The notes: generated by a model not told the origin, from the letters alone. A stretch of DNA of 64,000 nucleotides from Methanomassiliicoccales archaeon RumEn M2 (GCA_001421175.1 LJKL01000009.1:62001-126000); one strand, 5' to 3'; positions 8,304-17,772 are shown, numbered from the stretch's first letter. Numbers and translations: made by a program.

Positions 8304-9619
8304 AGCGCTCCCTCCACGACATCCAGCAGCTTGGTGGCAGCCTTCTCGATATCCACTTCCTCTGTGTCAGCCTCGCTGACGATCATCATCGGGCCGTACT
8401 CATCGCTCATGACGTTGCCCCTCAGGACGAGCCTTTTCATCAGTATCTTCGGGGCTATCTCCCTGGCGATTATGCCGGATTCCCCCCTGGCCTTGGAAAG
8501 GCTGACTGCGTTCTCGAGGGTCACGCCCGTCAGTTTCTCGGTAAGCTCTCTGTTGAGCACTGCGCCTATGGCGCCGCTCCCGTCATCCAGCACGATCTTC
8601 ATCCTGAGGTCGTGAACGGGGTCTATCTTCCCGTGGTTGGTGCATTCCCCTCCCAGCACTGAGCGGTTGCACTGCGGGCATCTGAATATGAGCCCGCTCC
8701 CTCCCCTCAGATCGACCACGAGGCCGGAAACGGTTATATCCAGGCCACCGCCGGACTCAGAGACCTCCCTCAGAGTTTTGTTGCTGGATATATCCAGATC
8801 CGCACTCCCGAAGGGGTCGTCGACCCTGCTGACCTCGGATCTGTCCCCTATGTTCAGCTGGGGGATGCCCTTCCATCCGCGTATGTAAGCGTTGGTGATG
8901 AGGATCGTCTCCCCTTCTTTCAGATTGTGATCGTTCCAGGCAGAGAACTGCACCTTCCCGGTGTCGTCAGCCATCAGACCCGAGTACACGATCTTGTCCT
9001 CCCCTCTGACGTTGACATTCCTCTCCTCCACCGAGAGGATCCTGCCGGTAACGGACACGTTGCCCATGCCCTCCTTCAGGCCCCCGATCTTGGATTCCAC
9101 GGAGGTGTAGGATATGGTGCGCTCCGGTAAATCGATGGTTGCATCGCTTTTCTCCACGACACCGCGGCTGCCCATGTTGACCTGGATCCTGTCGTTCCAT
9201 GTCTTTATGTAAGCGTTCTTGAAAATGTATACCGAGCCCTTCTCCAGATCGTAGCTGTCGCTCCAGATGGTGAAGGATGCAGTTCCCGTATCATCCCCGA
9301 GTATTCCGGAGATGATCGTCTTGTCCTCCCCTCTGGCACGTATCTGCTTCTTCTCCACGTATACGACCCTGGCGGTTATGTCCACGTTGGGTTCGTTGCC
9401 TGCCAGGTCCCCGATCTTCTTCGATACGGCATTCCCCGTGACGAATCCGGACTCCTCCCCGCCGAACTTCCGCCTTATTGCGCGCTTGGCGGATTCCATA
9501 TCGACGCCGTATTCGTTAACATATTTGTCAAGCTCATCCATGAGCTCTTTCTCAGTCACTTTCTCTTCAAGCACCCTTTTCAGTTCTTCCACATGGGGTG
9601 TCAGTTCTTCCTTGTTCAT
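8300..9619 (-). CDS. rpa: replication protein A, multi-OB-fold single-stranded DNA binding protein
   Basis: This 439-aa protein protects single-stranded DNA in replication and repair. It contains three or four repeated OB folds, visible as the repeated cores VVYVEKKQIRARGEDKTIISGILGDD and RILSVEERNVNVRGEDKIVYSGLMADD, which are close internal duplicates. A C-terminal zinc finger (FRCPQCNRS, then GECTNHGK) is followed by a final OB fold. The N-terminal 60 residues are acidic and helical (VEELKRVLEEKVTEKELMDELDKY). It is the promoter-proximal gene of the rpa/RPA-associated pair. Confidence 0.94.
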   Translation of the reverse strand: MNKEELTPHVEELKRVLEEKVTEKELMDELDKYVNEYGVDMESAKRAIRRKFGGEESGFVTGNAVSKKIGDLAGNEPNVDITARVVYVEKKQIRARGEDKTIISGILGDDTGTASFTIWSDSYDLEKGSVYIFKNAYIKTWNDRIQVNMGSRGVVEKSDATIDLPERTISYTSVESKIGGLKEGMGNVSVTGRILSVEERNVNVRGEDKIVYSGLMADDTGKVQFSAWNDHNLKEGETILITNAYIRGWKGIPQLNIGDRSEVSRVDDPFGSADLDISSNKTLREVSESGGGLDITVSGLVVDLRGGSGLIFRCPQCNRSVLGGECTNHGKIDPVHDLRMKIVLDDGSGAIGAVLNRELTEKLTGVTLENAVSLSKARGESGIIAREIAPKILMKRLVLRGNVMSDEYGPMMIVSEADTEEVDIEKAATKLLDVVEGAL

Positions 9620-9767
9620 TCTACCGACTCTCCTTTTACGAGGGGGTCTCGGTCAGCCCCCCCGTTTTCCCCATCGAAGGGTCACTTAATAAGTTCTTGC
9701 AGGGGGTCACCGAAAGCAGATCACCGTCAAGATGCAGACGATTCGGCGGAAGCATTCCAAAGGTAAC

Positions 9768-9776
9768 CTTTAAATG
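9768..9776 (+). promoter_or_regulatory. TATA box of purP
   Basis: CTTTAAATG is centred 24 bases before the purP ATG. The spacing implies a leaderless transcript. Confidence 0.5.
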
Positions 9777-9795
9777 AGGAAATCAAATAGAGGAC

Positions 9796-10869
9796 ATGGT
9801 CCCTAAGAAGAAGATCGATTCGATTTTGGAAGATTACGACAAGGACGAGATCACCATCGCGACCCTTTGTTCTCACTCGTCTCTGCAGATCTTCCACGGG
9901 GCCAGGAAGGCCGGGTTCAAGACCCTCGGCCTGACGATATCCCACGACACGAAGTATTACGATGCCTTCCCTCTTGCGAAGCCGGATGACATAATCCGCT
10001 ACAAGGACTTCGACGACATGGAGGACAGGGTGGAGGAGCTTCACGACAGGAACGTGATCATAATCCCCCACGGTTCCTTCGTTGAGTACATGGGACCCAA
10101 GAGATTCGAGGACTACGAGGTGCCGGCATACTGCAACAGGGCCGTTCTCCAGTGGGAGTCCAACAGGGACATGGAGAGGCAGTGGATAACCTCGGCAGGT
10201 GTGGCCATGCCCCGTATATTCACTGACGCAAGGGAGATATCGGAACCGGTTCTGGTGAAGTACTTCGGTGCCAAGGGCGGAAGGGGATTCTTCATCGCCA
10301 AGGACTATCCGGATTTCAAGATGTCCATAGACAACACCCAGCCGTACACCATCCAGGAGTACTGCCTGGGGACCAGGTACTATCTGCATTTCTTCTACTC
10401 GCCGTACAGGGAGGACGGCTACAAGGTGTCCAGGGGCGGGACCCTCGAGATGCTCTCCATCGACAGGAGGGATGAGAGCAACATAGACGAATTGTACAAA
10501 CTGGGCTCGGTGGAGGAACTGAAGAGGCACGGCCTCTACCCCTCCTTCGTCGTCACGGGCAACATGCCTGTCGTCATCAGGGAGTCCCTTCTGCCGAAGG
10601 CCTTCGAGATGGCGGAGAAGATAGTCAACCGTTCCTACGATCTCTTCGGAGGGATGTGGGGCCCGTTCTGTCTGGAGACCATTGTGACCGATAAGCTGGA
10701 GTTCAAGGTCTTCGAGATCTCCACAAGGATCGTGGCAGGGACCAATCCCTTCATATCAGGCTCTCCCTATGCCGATCTGATCTACCCGGGTATGAGCACC
10801 GGAGGACGTATAGCGAAGGAGATCAGGGAGGCCGCGGAGGACGGATCCCTTAAGGATCTCATGACCTAA
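9796..10869 (+). CDS. purP: FAICAR synthetase, ATP-grasp type
   Basis: This 357-aa enzyme formylates AICAR with formate and ATP, the archaeal replacement for the folate-dependent step of purine synthesis. The sequence shows the family start (ITIATLCSHSSLQIFHGARKAGF), the IPHGSFVEYMG motif, the ATP-grasp segment LVKYFGAKGGRGFFIAKD and the metal-binding end FEVFEISTRIVAGTNPFISGSPY-like region. Length matches the family. It stands alone between divergent RPA and the aminotransferase at 10935. No other purine genes are nearby. Confidence 0.95.
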   Translation: MVPKKKIDSILEDYDKDEITIATLCSHSSLQIFHGARKAGFKTLGLTISHDTKYYDAFPLAKPDDIIRYKDFDDMEDRVEELHDRNVIIIPHGSFVEYMGPKRFEDYEVPAYCNRAVLQWESNRDMERQWITSAGVAMPRIFTDAREISEPVLVKYFGAKGGRGFFIAKDYPDFKMSIDNTQPYTIQEYCLGTRYYLHFFYSPYREDGYKVSRGGTLEMLSIDRRDESNIDELYKLGSVEELKRHGLYPSFVVTGNMPVVIRESLLPKAFEMAEKIVNRSYDLFGGMWGPFCLETIVTDKLEFKVFEISTRIVAGTNPFISGSPYADLIYPGMSTGGRIAKEIREAAEDGSLKDLMT

Positions 10870-10934
10870 TCCCGTGTTGTACGTCGGATGCTCAGCAAAA
10901 AAATATCTATTCAGTTGTGCTAGAGGTCGAATCA

Positions 10935-12086
10935 ATGGTTTCGAAGAGGCTGCAGAATGTCCCTGCGTCGGGAACGGTAAAGATCGCGAATCTCGTCAGT
11001 CAGATGAAGGCTGACGGCGTGGACATTGTTTCGTTCTCCATGGGAGAGCCTGATTTTGCCACACCTGACAATATAGTGGAGTCCTGTGTGGAATCCGTCA
11101 GGAGCGGTTTCACGCATTATACTCCGTCCATGGGGATAACGCCTCTGAGGAAGGCCATAGCAGCCGAGGCCGTCAGCAAAGGGATCCCCTGCAAGGCCGC
11201 CAATGTGCTGGTGACCCCGACGAAGCAGGCGATATTCATGATTGCCCTGGCGTACCTGGATCCGGGTGACGAGGTCCTTCTGCCCGACCCGGCATGGGTA
11301 TCCTATGAGGCCGTCATCCGCCTGTCCGGAGCCGAGCCTGTGTATATCAACACGAAATTCGAGGATTGCTTCGTGATCGACCCCGCAGATGTGGAGGCCG
11401 CCATAACGCCCAGGACCAAGATGCTCATCATAAACTCCCCTTCGAATCCGACGGGTTGCGTGCAGCCTGAGAGCGTCCTGAGGGAGATATCCAAGATCTG
11501 CGCCGACAGAGGCGTGAGGATCATGTCAGACGAGATCTACGAGCACATAATCTATGGGGGGAAGCACTTCCCCATGGCATCCTTCGATGGTGCCTTTGAC
11601 AACACATTCACCGTATCGGGTCTGTCGAAGACATACGCGATGACGGGATGGAGGATCGGCTGGGTCATAGCCCCTGAAGAGGATATAAGGGCGATAAACA
11701 AGCTGCAGACCCACTCGATAACCTGCTGCACATCCTTCGTCCAAACGGCTGCGGTGGAGGCCATGAACGGCCCTCAGGAAAGCCGCTGCAAGATGGTCGC
11801 GGAGTTCAAGAGGCGCAGGGACCTGGCACTGGACCTGATAAACGACATACCGGGTCTCGAGTGCTGCAAGCCCGACGGAGCCTTCTATCTCTTCCCCAAG
11901 TACGAGAAGAACATCAAATCCACGGACCTCGCAGAGCATCTTCTGCAGAAGGGTCACGTTGCCGTGACCCCGGGAAGGGCCTTCGGACCTGCCGGGGAAG
12001 GATTCTTCAGAGTGTCGTACGCAACGTCCGAGAGCCAGATAATCGAGGGTTTCTCCAGGATAAAGAAGAGCCTCTCCCAGTTGTGA
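10935..12086 (+). CDS. PLP-dependent class I aminotransferase (aspartate aminotransferase-like)
   Basis: This 383-aa fold-type I aminotransferase has GEPDFATPDNIVES, the substrate Arg region, SPSNPTGCVQP, DEIYEHIIYGG and the PLP lysine in SGLSKTYAMTGWRIGW. It is closest to the archaeal AspC-like family acting on aspartate and related amino acids. Exact substrates cannot be read from sequence. The ATG at 10935 has AGAGGTCG six bases upstream, which decides it over an upstream in-frame start at 10917. It is followed by the serine pathway genes and could supply or drain 2-oxoglutarate/glutamate for them. A separate promoter follows it, however. Confidence 0.9.
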   Translation: MVSKRLQNVPASGTVKIANLVSQMKADGVDIVSFSMGEPDFATPDNIVESCVESVRSGFTHYTPSMGITPLRKAIAAEAVSKGIPCKAANVLVTPTKQAIFMIALAYLDPGDEVLLPDPAWVSYEAVIRLSGAEPVYINTKFEDCFVIDPADVEAAITPRTKMLIINSPSNPTGCVQPESVLREISKICADRGVRIMSDEIYEHIIYGGKHFPMASFDGAFDNTFTVSGLSKTYAMTGWRIGWVIAPEEDIRAINKLQTHSITCCTSFVQTAAVEAMNGPQESRCKMVAEFKRRRDLALDLINDIPGLECCKPDGAFYLFPKYEKNIKSTDLAEHLLQKGHVAVTPGRAFGPAGEGFFRVSYATSESQIIEGFSRIKKSLSQL

Positions 12087-12090
12087 GGCG

Positions 12091-12106
12091 CGTGCACGCA
12101 TGCACG
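12091..12106. promoter_or_regulatory. inverted repeat just upstream of the serine-operon TATA box
   Basis: The two arms CGTGCA (12091-12096) and TGCACG (12101-12106) are perfectly complementary, with a CGCA spacer. They end four bases before the TATA element at 12111, the usual position for an operator or BRE-overlapping site. No T-run follows, so it is not an obvious terminator for the gene upstream. Confidence 0.4.
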
Positions 12107-12110
12107 CAAA

Positions 12111-12118
12111 TATTATAT
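12111..12118 (+). promoter_or_regulatory. TATA box of the serine biosynthesis operon
   Basis: TATTATAT lies 65 bases before the TTG start of the class V aminotransferase gene. The predicted transcription start is near 12140. Confidence 0.5.
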
Positions 12119-12175
12119 CCGCCCGTCCGATAGAGGAGGAGTCCCTGTGAAAGGGCATCCTCCGAGGAGATTAGT

Positions 12176-13246
12176 TTGAGCAGAAGATTATTCACCGTCG
12201 GTCCTGTCAATGTAGAGCCCGAGGTGCTGCAGTCCACGACCAAACCGATGATCACGCACCGCAGCAAAGAGTACAAACAGTTGCACGGCAACATCGTCGA
12301 GAAGATAAGGAAGGCCCTGGGAACGGACATGAACGTCTTCTTGCTGGGCGGTTCCGCCACGGTTCTCATCGAGGGGTCCGTGAGGAACGCTGTCTCGAAG
12401 AAGTGCCTGAGCATATCGAACGGTTCCTTCGGGGAGCGGATGATCGACTGTGCCACATACAACGGCAAAGAGGTCGTAGCCGTAAAGGTCCCCTGGGGCC
12501 GGGCCATGCGGCCGTCCCACATTGAGGGGAAGGTCGGGGAGGACATAGAATCCGTCAACTGGGTCAGCAATGAGTCCTCCACCGGAGTGCTCAATGACAG
12601 TGTTGCCATTGCCGGTGAGGTCAGGAAGCAGAACCCTGATGCGATGATCATAGTCGATGCGGTGACGTCGGCCTTCGCTGCCGATCTCAAGGTGGATAAG
12701 ATGGGCGCCGATGCCATAGTCTTCGGGACCCAGAAGGCCCTTGCGCTGCCCCCCGGCCTGGCCATCGGGCTCATAAGCGACAGGATAATAGAGCGTTCTG
12801 CGAAAATACCGAACAGCGGTTACTATACCAACTTCCAGAAGCTGAAGAAGAACGCCGACGAGAACTACGCCCTGACGACTCCCCCTGTGTCCCTCCTCTA
12901 CGGACTGGACTATCAGCTGGACAGAGCGCTGTCGGAGGGCATGGCCGCCAGGTACAGGAGGCACGATAAGATGGCCTCCATGGTTGAGAAATGGGCTGAC
13001 GAGAATCTCAACGGTCTTTTCCCGGAGGAGGGCAGCAGGTCCAAGACCATAGGCGTTCTCAACCGCGGAGAGCTCGATTTCGATGCATTCCACAAGGCCC
13101 TGAAGGCTAAAGGTTACGAGATATCCAACGGATACGGGGAGGTCAAGTCCTCGACATTCAGGATAGGGCACATGGGGGACGTCACCCCGGATACGCTGGC
13201 GGAGCTGCTTGACACGATGAAAGGAATAATGGAGGAGATGAAATGA
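12176..13246 (+). CDS. class V aminotransferase, probable phosphoserine/serine aminotransferase
   Basis: This 356-aa PLP enzyme is of the serine-pyruvate/alanine-glyoxylate type: TVGPVNVEPEVLQ at the start, the GGSATVLIEG turn, VDAVTSAFAADL (the Asp that holds PLP) and the lysine in FGTQKALALPPGLA. The next gene, serA, overlaps by four bases, so its likely job is the transamination step to phosphoserine in the phosphorylated serine pathway. This is inference from context. The TTG start has GAGGAG seven bases upstream. A ten-codon frame starting at GTG 12147 ends in a TGA that overlaps this TTG. Confidence 0.88.
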   Translation: MSRRLFTVGPVNVEPEVLQSTTKPMITHRSKEYKQLHGNIVEKIRKALGTDMNVFLLGGSATVLIEGSVRNAVSKKCLSISNGSFGERMIDCATYNGKEVVAVKVPWGRAMRPSHIEGKVGEDIESVNWVSNESSTGVLNDSVAIAGEVRKQNPDAMIIVDAVTSAFAADLKVDKMGADAIVFGTQKALALPPGLAIGLISDRIIERSAKIPNSGYYTNFQKLKKNADENYALTTPPVSLLYGLDYQLDRALSEGMAARYRRHDKMASMVEKWADENLNGLFPEEGSRSKTIGVLNRGELDFDAFHKALKAKGYEISNGYGEVKSSTFRIGHMGDVTPDTLAELLDTMKGIMEEMK

Positions 13247-14823
13247 AGGTTCTTGTTTCGGATCCCCTGTCCGATGAAGGGATCAAGATCCTCGTCGACG
13301 CGGGGATAAAAACGGATGTTAAAACAGGTCTGTCGGAGGATGCCCTCTGCGCCATAATAGGAGAATACGACGGTCTTGTCATAAGGAGCGGCACCAAGGT
13401 CACCAAGAAGGTCCTGGATGCCGCGAAGAATCTCAAGGCGGTGGGACGTGCCGGTGTCGGAGTGGACAATGTGGACATTCCCGCAGCCACCGAGAGAGGC
13501 ATACTCGTGATGAACACCCCGGCCGCGAACATAGTATCGGCGGCCGAGCACTCCTGCGCCCTCATATTGTCGACGGCCAGGAACATCCCGTGGGCCCATG
13601 CGTCAATGCACGCCGGGAAGTGGGAGAGGAACAAGTTCGTAGGCAAGGAGCTCAACGGGAAGACCCTTGGGATCATAGGCGTAGGCCGCGTAGGCGGCGA
13701 GGTCGCCAAGCGCCTGAAGCATTTCAACATGGAGATAATCGGTTATGATCCATTCCTGCCGAAGGAGGTTGCGGACAGCATCGGCGTCCGCCTTACGGAT
13801 CTGGAAGAGGTCCTCAGGAAGTCGGATGTGATGACAATCCATACGCCCCTGCTCCCTGACACCAGGAACATGATAAGCAAGAAGCAGTTCGACATGATGA
13901 AGCCCAATGCCATGCTGGTCAACGTTGCCCGCGGCGGCATAGTCGACGAGAAGGCGCTGTACGATGCTCTCAAATCCAAGAGGATCGCCGCGGCGGCAGT
14001 GGACGTATGGGTGGAAGAGCCCCTGTGCGAATCCGAGAAGTGCCTTCTGGAGCTGGACAACCTGGTGACAACGCCCCACCTGGGAGCGAGCACCGAAGAG
14101 GCTCAGGAGAGGGTTGCCGTAGAGATAGCCCATTCCATGGTCAGGTTCCTCAAGGAGGACACGATTGACAGCGCCGTCAATGCGCCCAAGGGCAAGCTGG
14201 ACCCCGAGACGGCGGCATATCTTCCCCTGGCAGAGGACCTGGGGATAGTGGCCCATCAGGTGAACGGCGCAAGGCCCATCGACAAGCTGGAGATCATAGC
14301 TTGCGGGGAGACAGCCAAGCTGGACATCCGCAGGATCTCCACATCCGTGGTCATCGGCGTGCTTCAGAACATAATCGGCGAGAAGGCCAACATGATCAAC
14401 GCCATGAGCATAGCCAAGGGAAAGGGCATATCCGTCATGGAATCCAAAGGCGATGACAACACTATATACGACGGGACCCTAACTGTAAAGGTCACATCCG
14501 GCAGCGAGACCACCATGGTCCGCGGTACGGTGTTCGCCGGAATACCCCGGCTCGTAGGGGTGAACGGATACTCATTCGAGATGGCCATGACCTCCGACCT
14601 GATAATCACCCGTTACACGGACAGGCCCGGGGTGATCGGTTCTGTGGGGAAGATACTCGGCGACGCCAACATAAACGTGGCACAGATGACCGTCGGCAGA
14701 TCGTCCCCCAGCGGGGACGCGGTCATGATAATGGCAGTGGACGGCAAGGTGCCTCCCGCCATAATCTCCAAGATCGATTCCGAGATAGGCTCGAACATAA
14801 CGAGATACATAAACCTGCTTTGA
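13243..14823 (+). CDS. serA: D-3-phosphoglycerate dehydrogenase
   Basis: This 526-aa enzyme oxidises 3-phosphoglycerate with NAD+, the first committed step of serine synthesis. Domains in order are the catalytic part (SDEGIKILVDAG), the NAD-binding Rossmann motif LGIIGVGRVGGEVAKRL, the catalytic Arg/Glu/His region (NVARGGIVDEKALYDAL, TPHLGASTEEAQ), an allosteric substrate-binding domain (about 310-440) and a C-terminal ACT domain (GVIGSVGKILGDANINVAQM). The ACT domain suggests serine feedback control. It overlaps the aminotransferase stop by four bases. No serB phosphatase is adjacent. Confidence 0.96.
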   Translation: MKVLVSDPLSDEGIKILVDAGIKTDVKTGLSEDALCAIIGEYDGLVIRSGTKVTKKVLDAAKNLKAVGRAGVGVDNVDIPAATERGILVMNTPAANIVSAAEHSCALILSTARNIPWAHASMHAGKWERNKFVGKELNGKTLGIIGVGRVGGEVAKRLKHFNMEIIGYDPFLPKEVADSIGVRLTDLEEVLRKSDVMTIHTPLLPDTRNMISKKQFDMMKPNAMLVNVARGGIVDEKALYDALKSKRIAAAAVDVWVEEPLCESEKCLLELDNLVTTPHLGASTEEAQERVAVEIAHSMVRFLKEDTIDSAVNAPKGKLDPETAAYLPLAEDLGIVAHQVNGARPIDKLEIIACGETAKLDIRRISTSVVIGVLQNIIGEKANMINAMSIAKGKGISVMESKGDDNTIYDGTLTVKVTSGSETTMVRGTVFAGIPRLVGVNGYSFEMAMTSDLIITRYTDRPGVIGSVGKILGDANINVAQMTVGRSSPSGDAVMIMAVDGKVPPAIISKIDSEIGSNITRYINLL

Positions 14824-14831
14824 GGTGGGAA

Positions 14832-15221
14832 ATGACAGGCATAATCACGGTAGAGGAACTGACCCAGGCGATAAAGAACAGTCCCAACAACAGAGGAATC
14901 GATGAGGTGGAGGCCGGAGACCTGGCTCTCCATGTCCTCAATTTCTTCGGATACTCCGAGAGAATAATCGACAACATCCTGGAGCCGGAGGACAGGGATG
15001 CCTTCTACATGCTGGAGGATAATGCCATACTCACCACCGAGAGGGAGGAGACAACCCTCTACGACGGAAGGGAGTGGAGGATACACTACTGGCTCTTCAG
15101 GCGCGACAAGATCGAGGAGCTTGCGGAGAACCGGACCGAGACCGCGGAGCCGGAGGCGGAGAACCTGTCTGTATACGACGAGCTCCCCGACGACATCTGG
15201 AACCGCGGAAGCGAACAGTGA
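14832..15221 (+). CDS. small acidic protein, DUF6015-like
   Basis: This acidic 129-aa protein reads MTGIITVEELTQAIKNS at the start and ends in a Glu-rich stretch and DELPDDIWNR. I recall similar proteins in Thermoplasmatota and methanogens labelled DUF6015, but that match is from memory. The helical core DLALHVLNFFGYSERIIDNIL followed by EREETTLYDGREWRIHYW could be a winged helix. ATG 14832 is chosen because GAGGTGG lies five bases upstream, right after the serA stop. It is probably translated from the serine operon transcript. Confidence 0.65.
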   Translation: MTGIITVEELTQAIKNSPNNRGIDEVEAGDLALHVLNFFGYSERIIDNILEPEDRDAFYMLEDNAILTTEREETTLYDGREWRIHYWLFRRDKIEELAENRTETAEPEAENLSVYDELPDDIWNRGSEQ

Positions 15222-15255
15222 TCCCTGGCCGTCTTCGGCCATCTCCCCTTCATCC

Positions 15256-15264
15256 TTTTTATAC
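15256..15264 (+). promoter_or_regulatory. TATA box of the XPD operon
   Basis: TTTTTATAC is centred 25 bases before ATG 15285, giving a leaderless transcript. Confidence 0.6.
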
Positions 15265-15284
15265 TTGTAAGCGAAGACGTCCGC

Positions 15285-17165
15285 ATGGACGTCTTCCCCT
15301 ACAGGTACCGCCGTCATCAGCGCGATATCGTGGATTTCGTGAAGGCATCCGTATCCCATGGCTGCACAGCCGTCATGGAATCGCCCACCGGGACGGGCAA
15401 GACCGTATGCTCCCTGTCCGGCGTCCTATCCGAGGCGATGGAAGCCGGCAGAAAGGTGCTGTTCCTCACAAGGACGAAGTCCCAGCAGAGACAGGTCATC
15501 TCCGAGCTCAGGGCCATCTCGAAGCGGGCGCATGTGTTCGGAGTTGCCATGCAGGGCCGCACGCCATCCACCTGCCCGTCCATAGCAGGAGACCCCGAGC
15601 TCTCCTCCGGCTCCTCTGAGGAGCTCTCCAAGTATTGCTCAGCAATGAAGAAAGAGGAGTGCGGAACCAGGGGATGCGAGTTCTTCGACAGGATGTGCCA
15701 GGATGGCATAGATGACGTCATAGACCATATGAGGCGTACCATGCCGGAGCCGGAGGAGCTGCAGGAATACTGCGCCGGCCGGGGCATATGCCCCTATGAA
15801 ACGGCGAAGGCCGCTCTGACCTATGCGGACGCGATCGCGGTGCCCTACTCCTTCTTCGCGATACCGGACATCAGGAGGCGCCTGGAGGATTGGGGGAACT
15901 TCGCTCTTCAGGATGTAACGGTGATAGTGGACGAGGCCCACAATCTTCCGGACTATCTGCGGGATGTCATGACGTCCGAGTACACAATGAGGGCACTGGA
16001 TCTTGCGGAGAAGGAGGCAAGGGAATGGAACGATCCCCTTCTGTGCGAAGGGATCAGGGCAACGATGCTCACCGCAGCCATCGGCTCCGCTCTGGCGGAG
16101 GCAGTAGAGGAATTCGTTGTGGATGAGGATGCCATGCTCCCCCCATATTATCTGCAGGACGCGCTCATGGGGAAGCTCGGAGCGACCTCGGCATCCCTGG
16201 AACGGGCCTACAGATCCCTGGTGGAGATGGGCGAGGTGGTGACTGAGAGCAAGAAGGCCCGCAGGAAGCTCCCGAGATCGTACATGGGCTCCCTGGGGAG
16301 GTTCCTTCAGTTCTGGGGCCGTTGTGAGGACGAGATATACGTGAAGCTTGTGAACGGAGGCGAGAACCCCTCCTTCGAGGCTTATTGCATGGACCCGTCA
16401 CCTGCCGCAGAGCCCTTCAGGATATGCCATTCCTCTGTTCATATGTCAGGCACCATGGGGCCGCTGGACGAGTACGTTTCAGAGCTTGATCTGAGAAGAG
16501 CAAAGACCCAGATGTTCGAATCCCCCTTCGATCCCGGGAATCTGAGAACAGTTCACGCCACGGATGTCACCACGAAGTTCGGTGAGTTCGACGACCGGGA
16601 TAACAGGGAACGGATGGTGTACCATATAGTCTCCCTCATAAGATCCGTGGACAGGAACACCGCCGTATTCTTCCCGTCGTACAGGATAATGGATGATCTG
16701 CTGTCCCTGGGTCTTTCGGAGCTCATCGGTAGGCCCACGTTCATGGAGTCAAGGGGGATGGACCAATCCGAGCTCACGGATGAGATAGGAAGGTTCAGGT
16801 CCGCTGAGGGGGCCGTGCTCTTCGCTGTTTCCGGAGGAAGGGTCAGCGAGGGCATAGACTTCCCCGACAGGGAGCTGGAGATGGCCGTGATAATAGGAAT
16901 CCCCTATGCGTTCATGAGTGTTAAGCAGAAGGCCCTGGTACGGTATACGGATATAAGGCTGGGAAACGGCTGGGAGAGGATAGTGAGGGCTCCTGCGGTC
17001 AGGAAGATGAGGCAGGCAAGGGGCAGGCTCATAAGGTCTGATACCGACAGAGGGTTCTGCGCGGTGCTGGACAGACGGGCGGCGGGCCTGAAGGGCTTCG
17101 ATGCCTCCCCGTCCGAGAACCCTGCCGGGGACGCCGTCATCTTTTTCTCCGGTAAAAACAATTAA
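15285..17165 (+). CDS. XPD/Rad3-type Fe-S DNA helicase
   Basis: This 626-aa superfamily 2 helicase unwinds DNA 5'-3' in the characterised family. It shows the HQRDIVDF Q-like motif, Walker A SPTGTGKT (about 33-40), a Cys-rich insertion between residues 97 and 169 (Cys 97, 118, 126, 131, 138, 163, 169) that should hold the 4Fe-4S cluster, the DEAH box VIVDEAHNLPD and the C-terminal GGRVSEGIDFPD and QARGRLIRSDTDRG motifs. It starts an operon-like series of closely spaced genes (carS, pyrE, UDG, HAD). Its substrate in this organism could be repair or replication intermediates. Confidence 0.93.
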   Translation: MDVFPYRYRRHQRDIVDFVKASVSHGCTAVMESPTGTGKTVCSLSGVLSEAMEAGRKVLFLTRTKSQQRQVISELRAISKRAHVFGVAMQGRTPSTCPSIAGDPELSSGSSEELSKYCSAMKKEECGTRGCEFFDRMCQDGIDDVIDHMRRTMPEPEELQEYCAGRGICPYETAKAALTYADAIAVPYSFFAIPDIRRRLEDWGNFALQDVTVIVDEAHNLPDYLRDVMTSEYTMRALDLAEKEAREWNDPLLCEGIRATMLTAAIGSALAEAVEEFVVDEDAMLPPYYLQDALMGKLGATSASLERAYRSLVEMGEVVTESKKARRKLPRSYMGSLGRFLQFWGRCEDEIYVKLVNGGENPSFEAYCMDPSPAAEPFRICHSSVHMSGTMGPLDEYVSELDLRRAKTQMFESPFDPGNLRTVHATDVTTKFGEFDDRDNRERMVYHIVSLIRSVDRNTAVFFPSYRIMDDLLSLGLSELIGRPTFMESRGMDQSELTDEIGRFRSAEGAVLFAVSGGRVSEGIDFPDRELEMAVIIGIPYAFMSVKQKALVRYTDIRLGNGWERIVRAPAVRKMRQARGRLIRSDTDRGFCAVLDRRAAGLKGFDASPSENPAGDAVIFFSGKNN

Positions 17166-17199
17166 ACCATTGCCCTGCCTACCTGCGGTAAGGCGAAAC

Positions 17200-17772
17200 A
17201 TGACCGCATTGGAGATCTTGTCAGCAGTTCTGGTGGGACTCTGGGTTTTCGTGCCCGCGCTTCTTCCCAACCCCGCCGCGGTGATATTCGGCGGCGGGAA
17301 GCCCGTGGATTTCGGAAGGACCTGGAAAGGAAAAAGGATATTAGGGGACGGCAAAACCTGGCGCGGCCTCTTCGGGGGTGCATTCGCGGGGGTTGCCATA
17401 GGTCTGATCCAGATGGGCATCGCGCACCTTCTCGGATCCCCTGACCTTTGGGGATTCGGGCCGCTGTGGTCCGGCATAGGCATACTGTTCACGCTGTCCT
17501 TCGGTGCGGTCCTGGGAGACATGGGCGGGTCCATGATAAAGAGGAGGATGGGCAAGGAGAGGGGGGCCGAGATGCCGATCCTGGACCAGTATGATTTCCT
17601 GATAGGCGCATTCCTTCTGACCGCACTTTTCTATCCCGAATGGATATACTCCGTCTACATAGAAGGATGGAGCATACTGGCACTTATCGTCCTGTTGCTG
17701 ATCACGTACATTCTGCACAGGGTGGTCAATATAATAGGTTACAAGGCGGGTGTTAAGAATGAGCCATGGTGA
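17200..17772 (+). CDS. carS: CDP-archaeol synthase
   Basis: This 190-aa integral membrane enzyme transfers CMP from CTP to unsaturated archaetidic acid, making the activated precursor of archaeal polar lipids. The family hallmarks are present: LLPNPAAVIFGGGKPVDFGRTWKGKR with DGKTWRG, then GDMGGSMIKRR and the LDQYDFLIGA motif near the end, with about five membrane helices. ATG 17200 starts at the family position; an upstream in-frame extension overlaps the XPD end and is not used. Its stop overlaps the pyrE start by 14 bases. Confidence 0.94.
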   Translation: MTALEILSAVLVGLWVFVPALLPNPAAVIFGGGKPVDFGRTWKGKRILGDGKTWRGLFGGAFAGVAIGLIQMGIAHLLGSPDLWGFGPLWSGIGILFTLSFGAVLGDMGGSMIKRRMGKERGAEMPILDQYDFLIGAFLLTALFYPEWIYSVYIEGWSILALIVLLLITYILHRVVNIIGYKAGVKNEPW

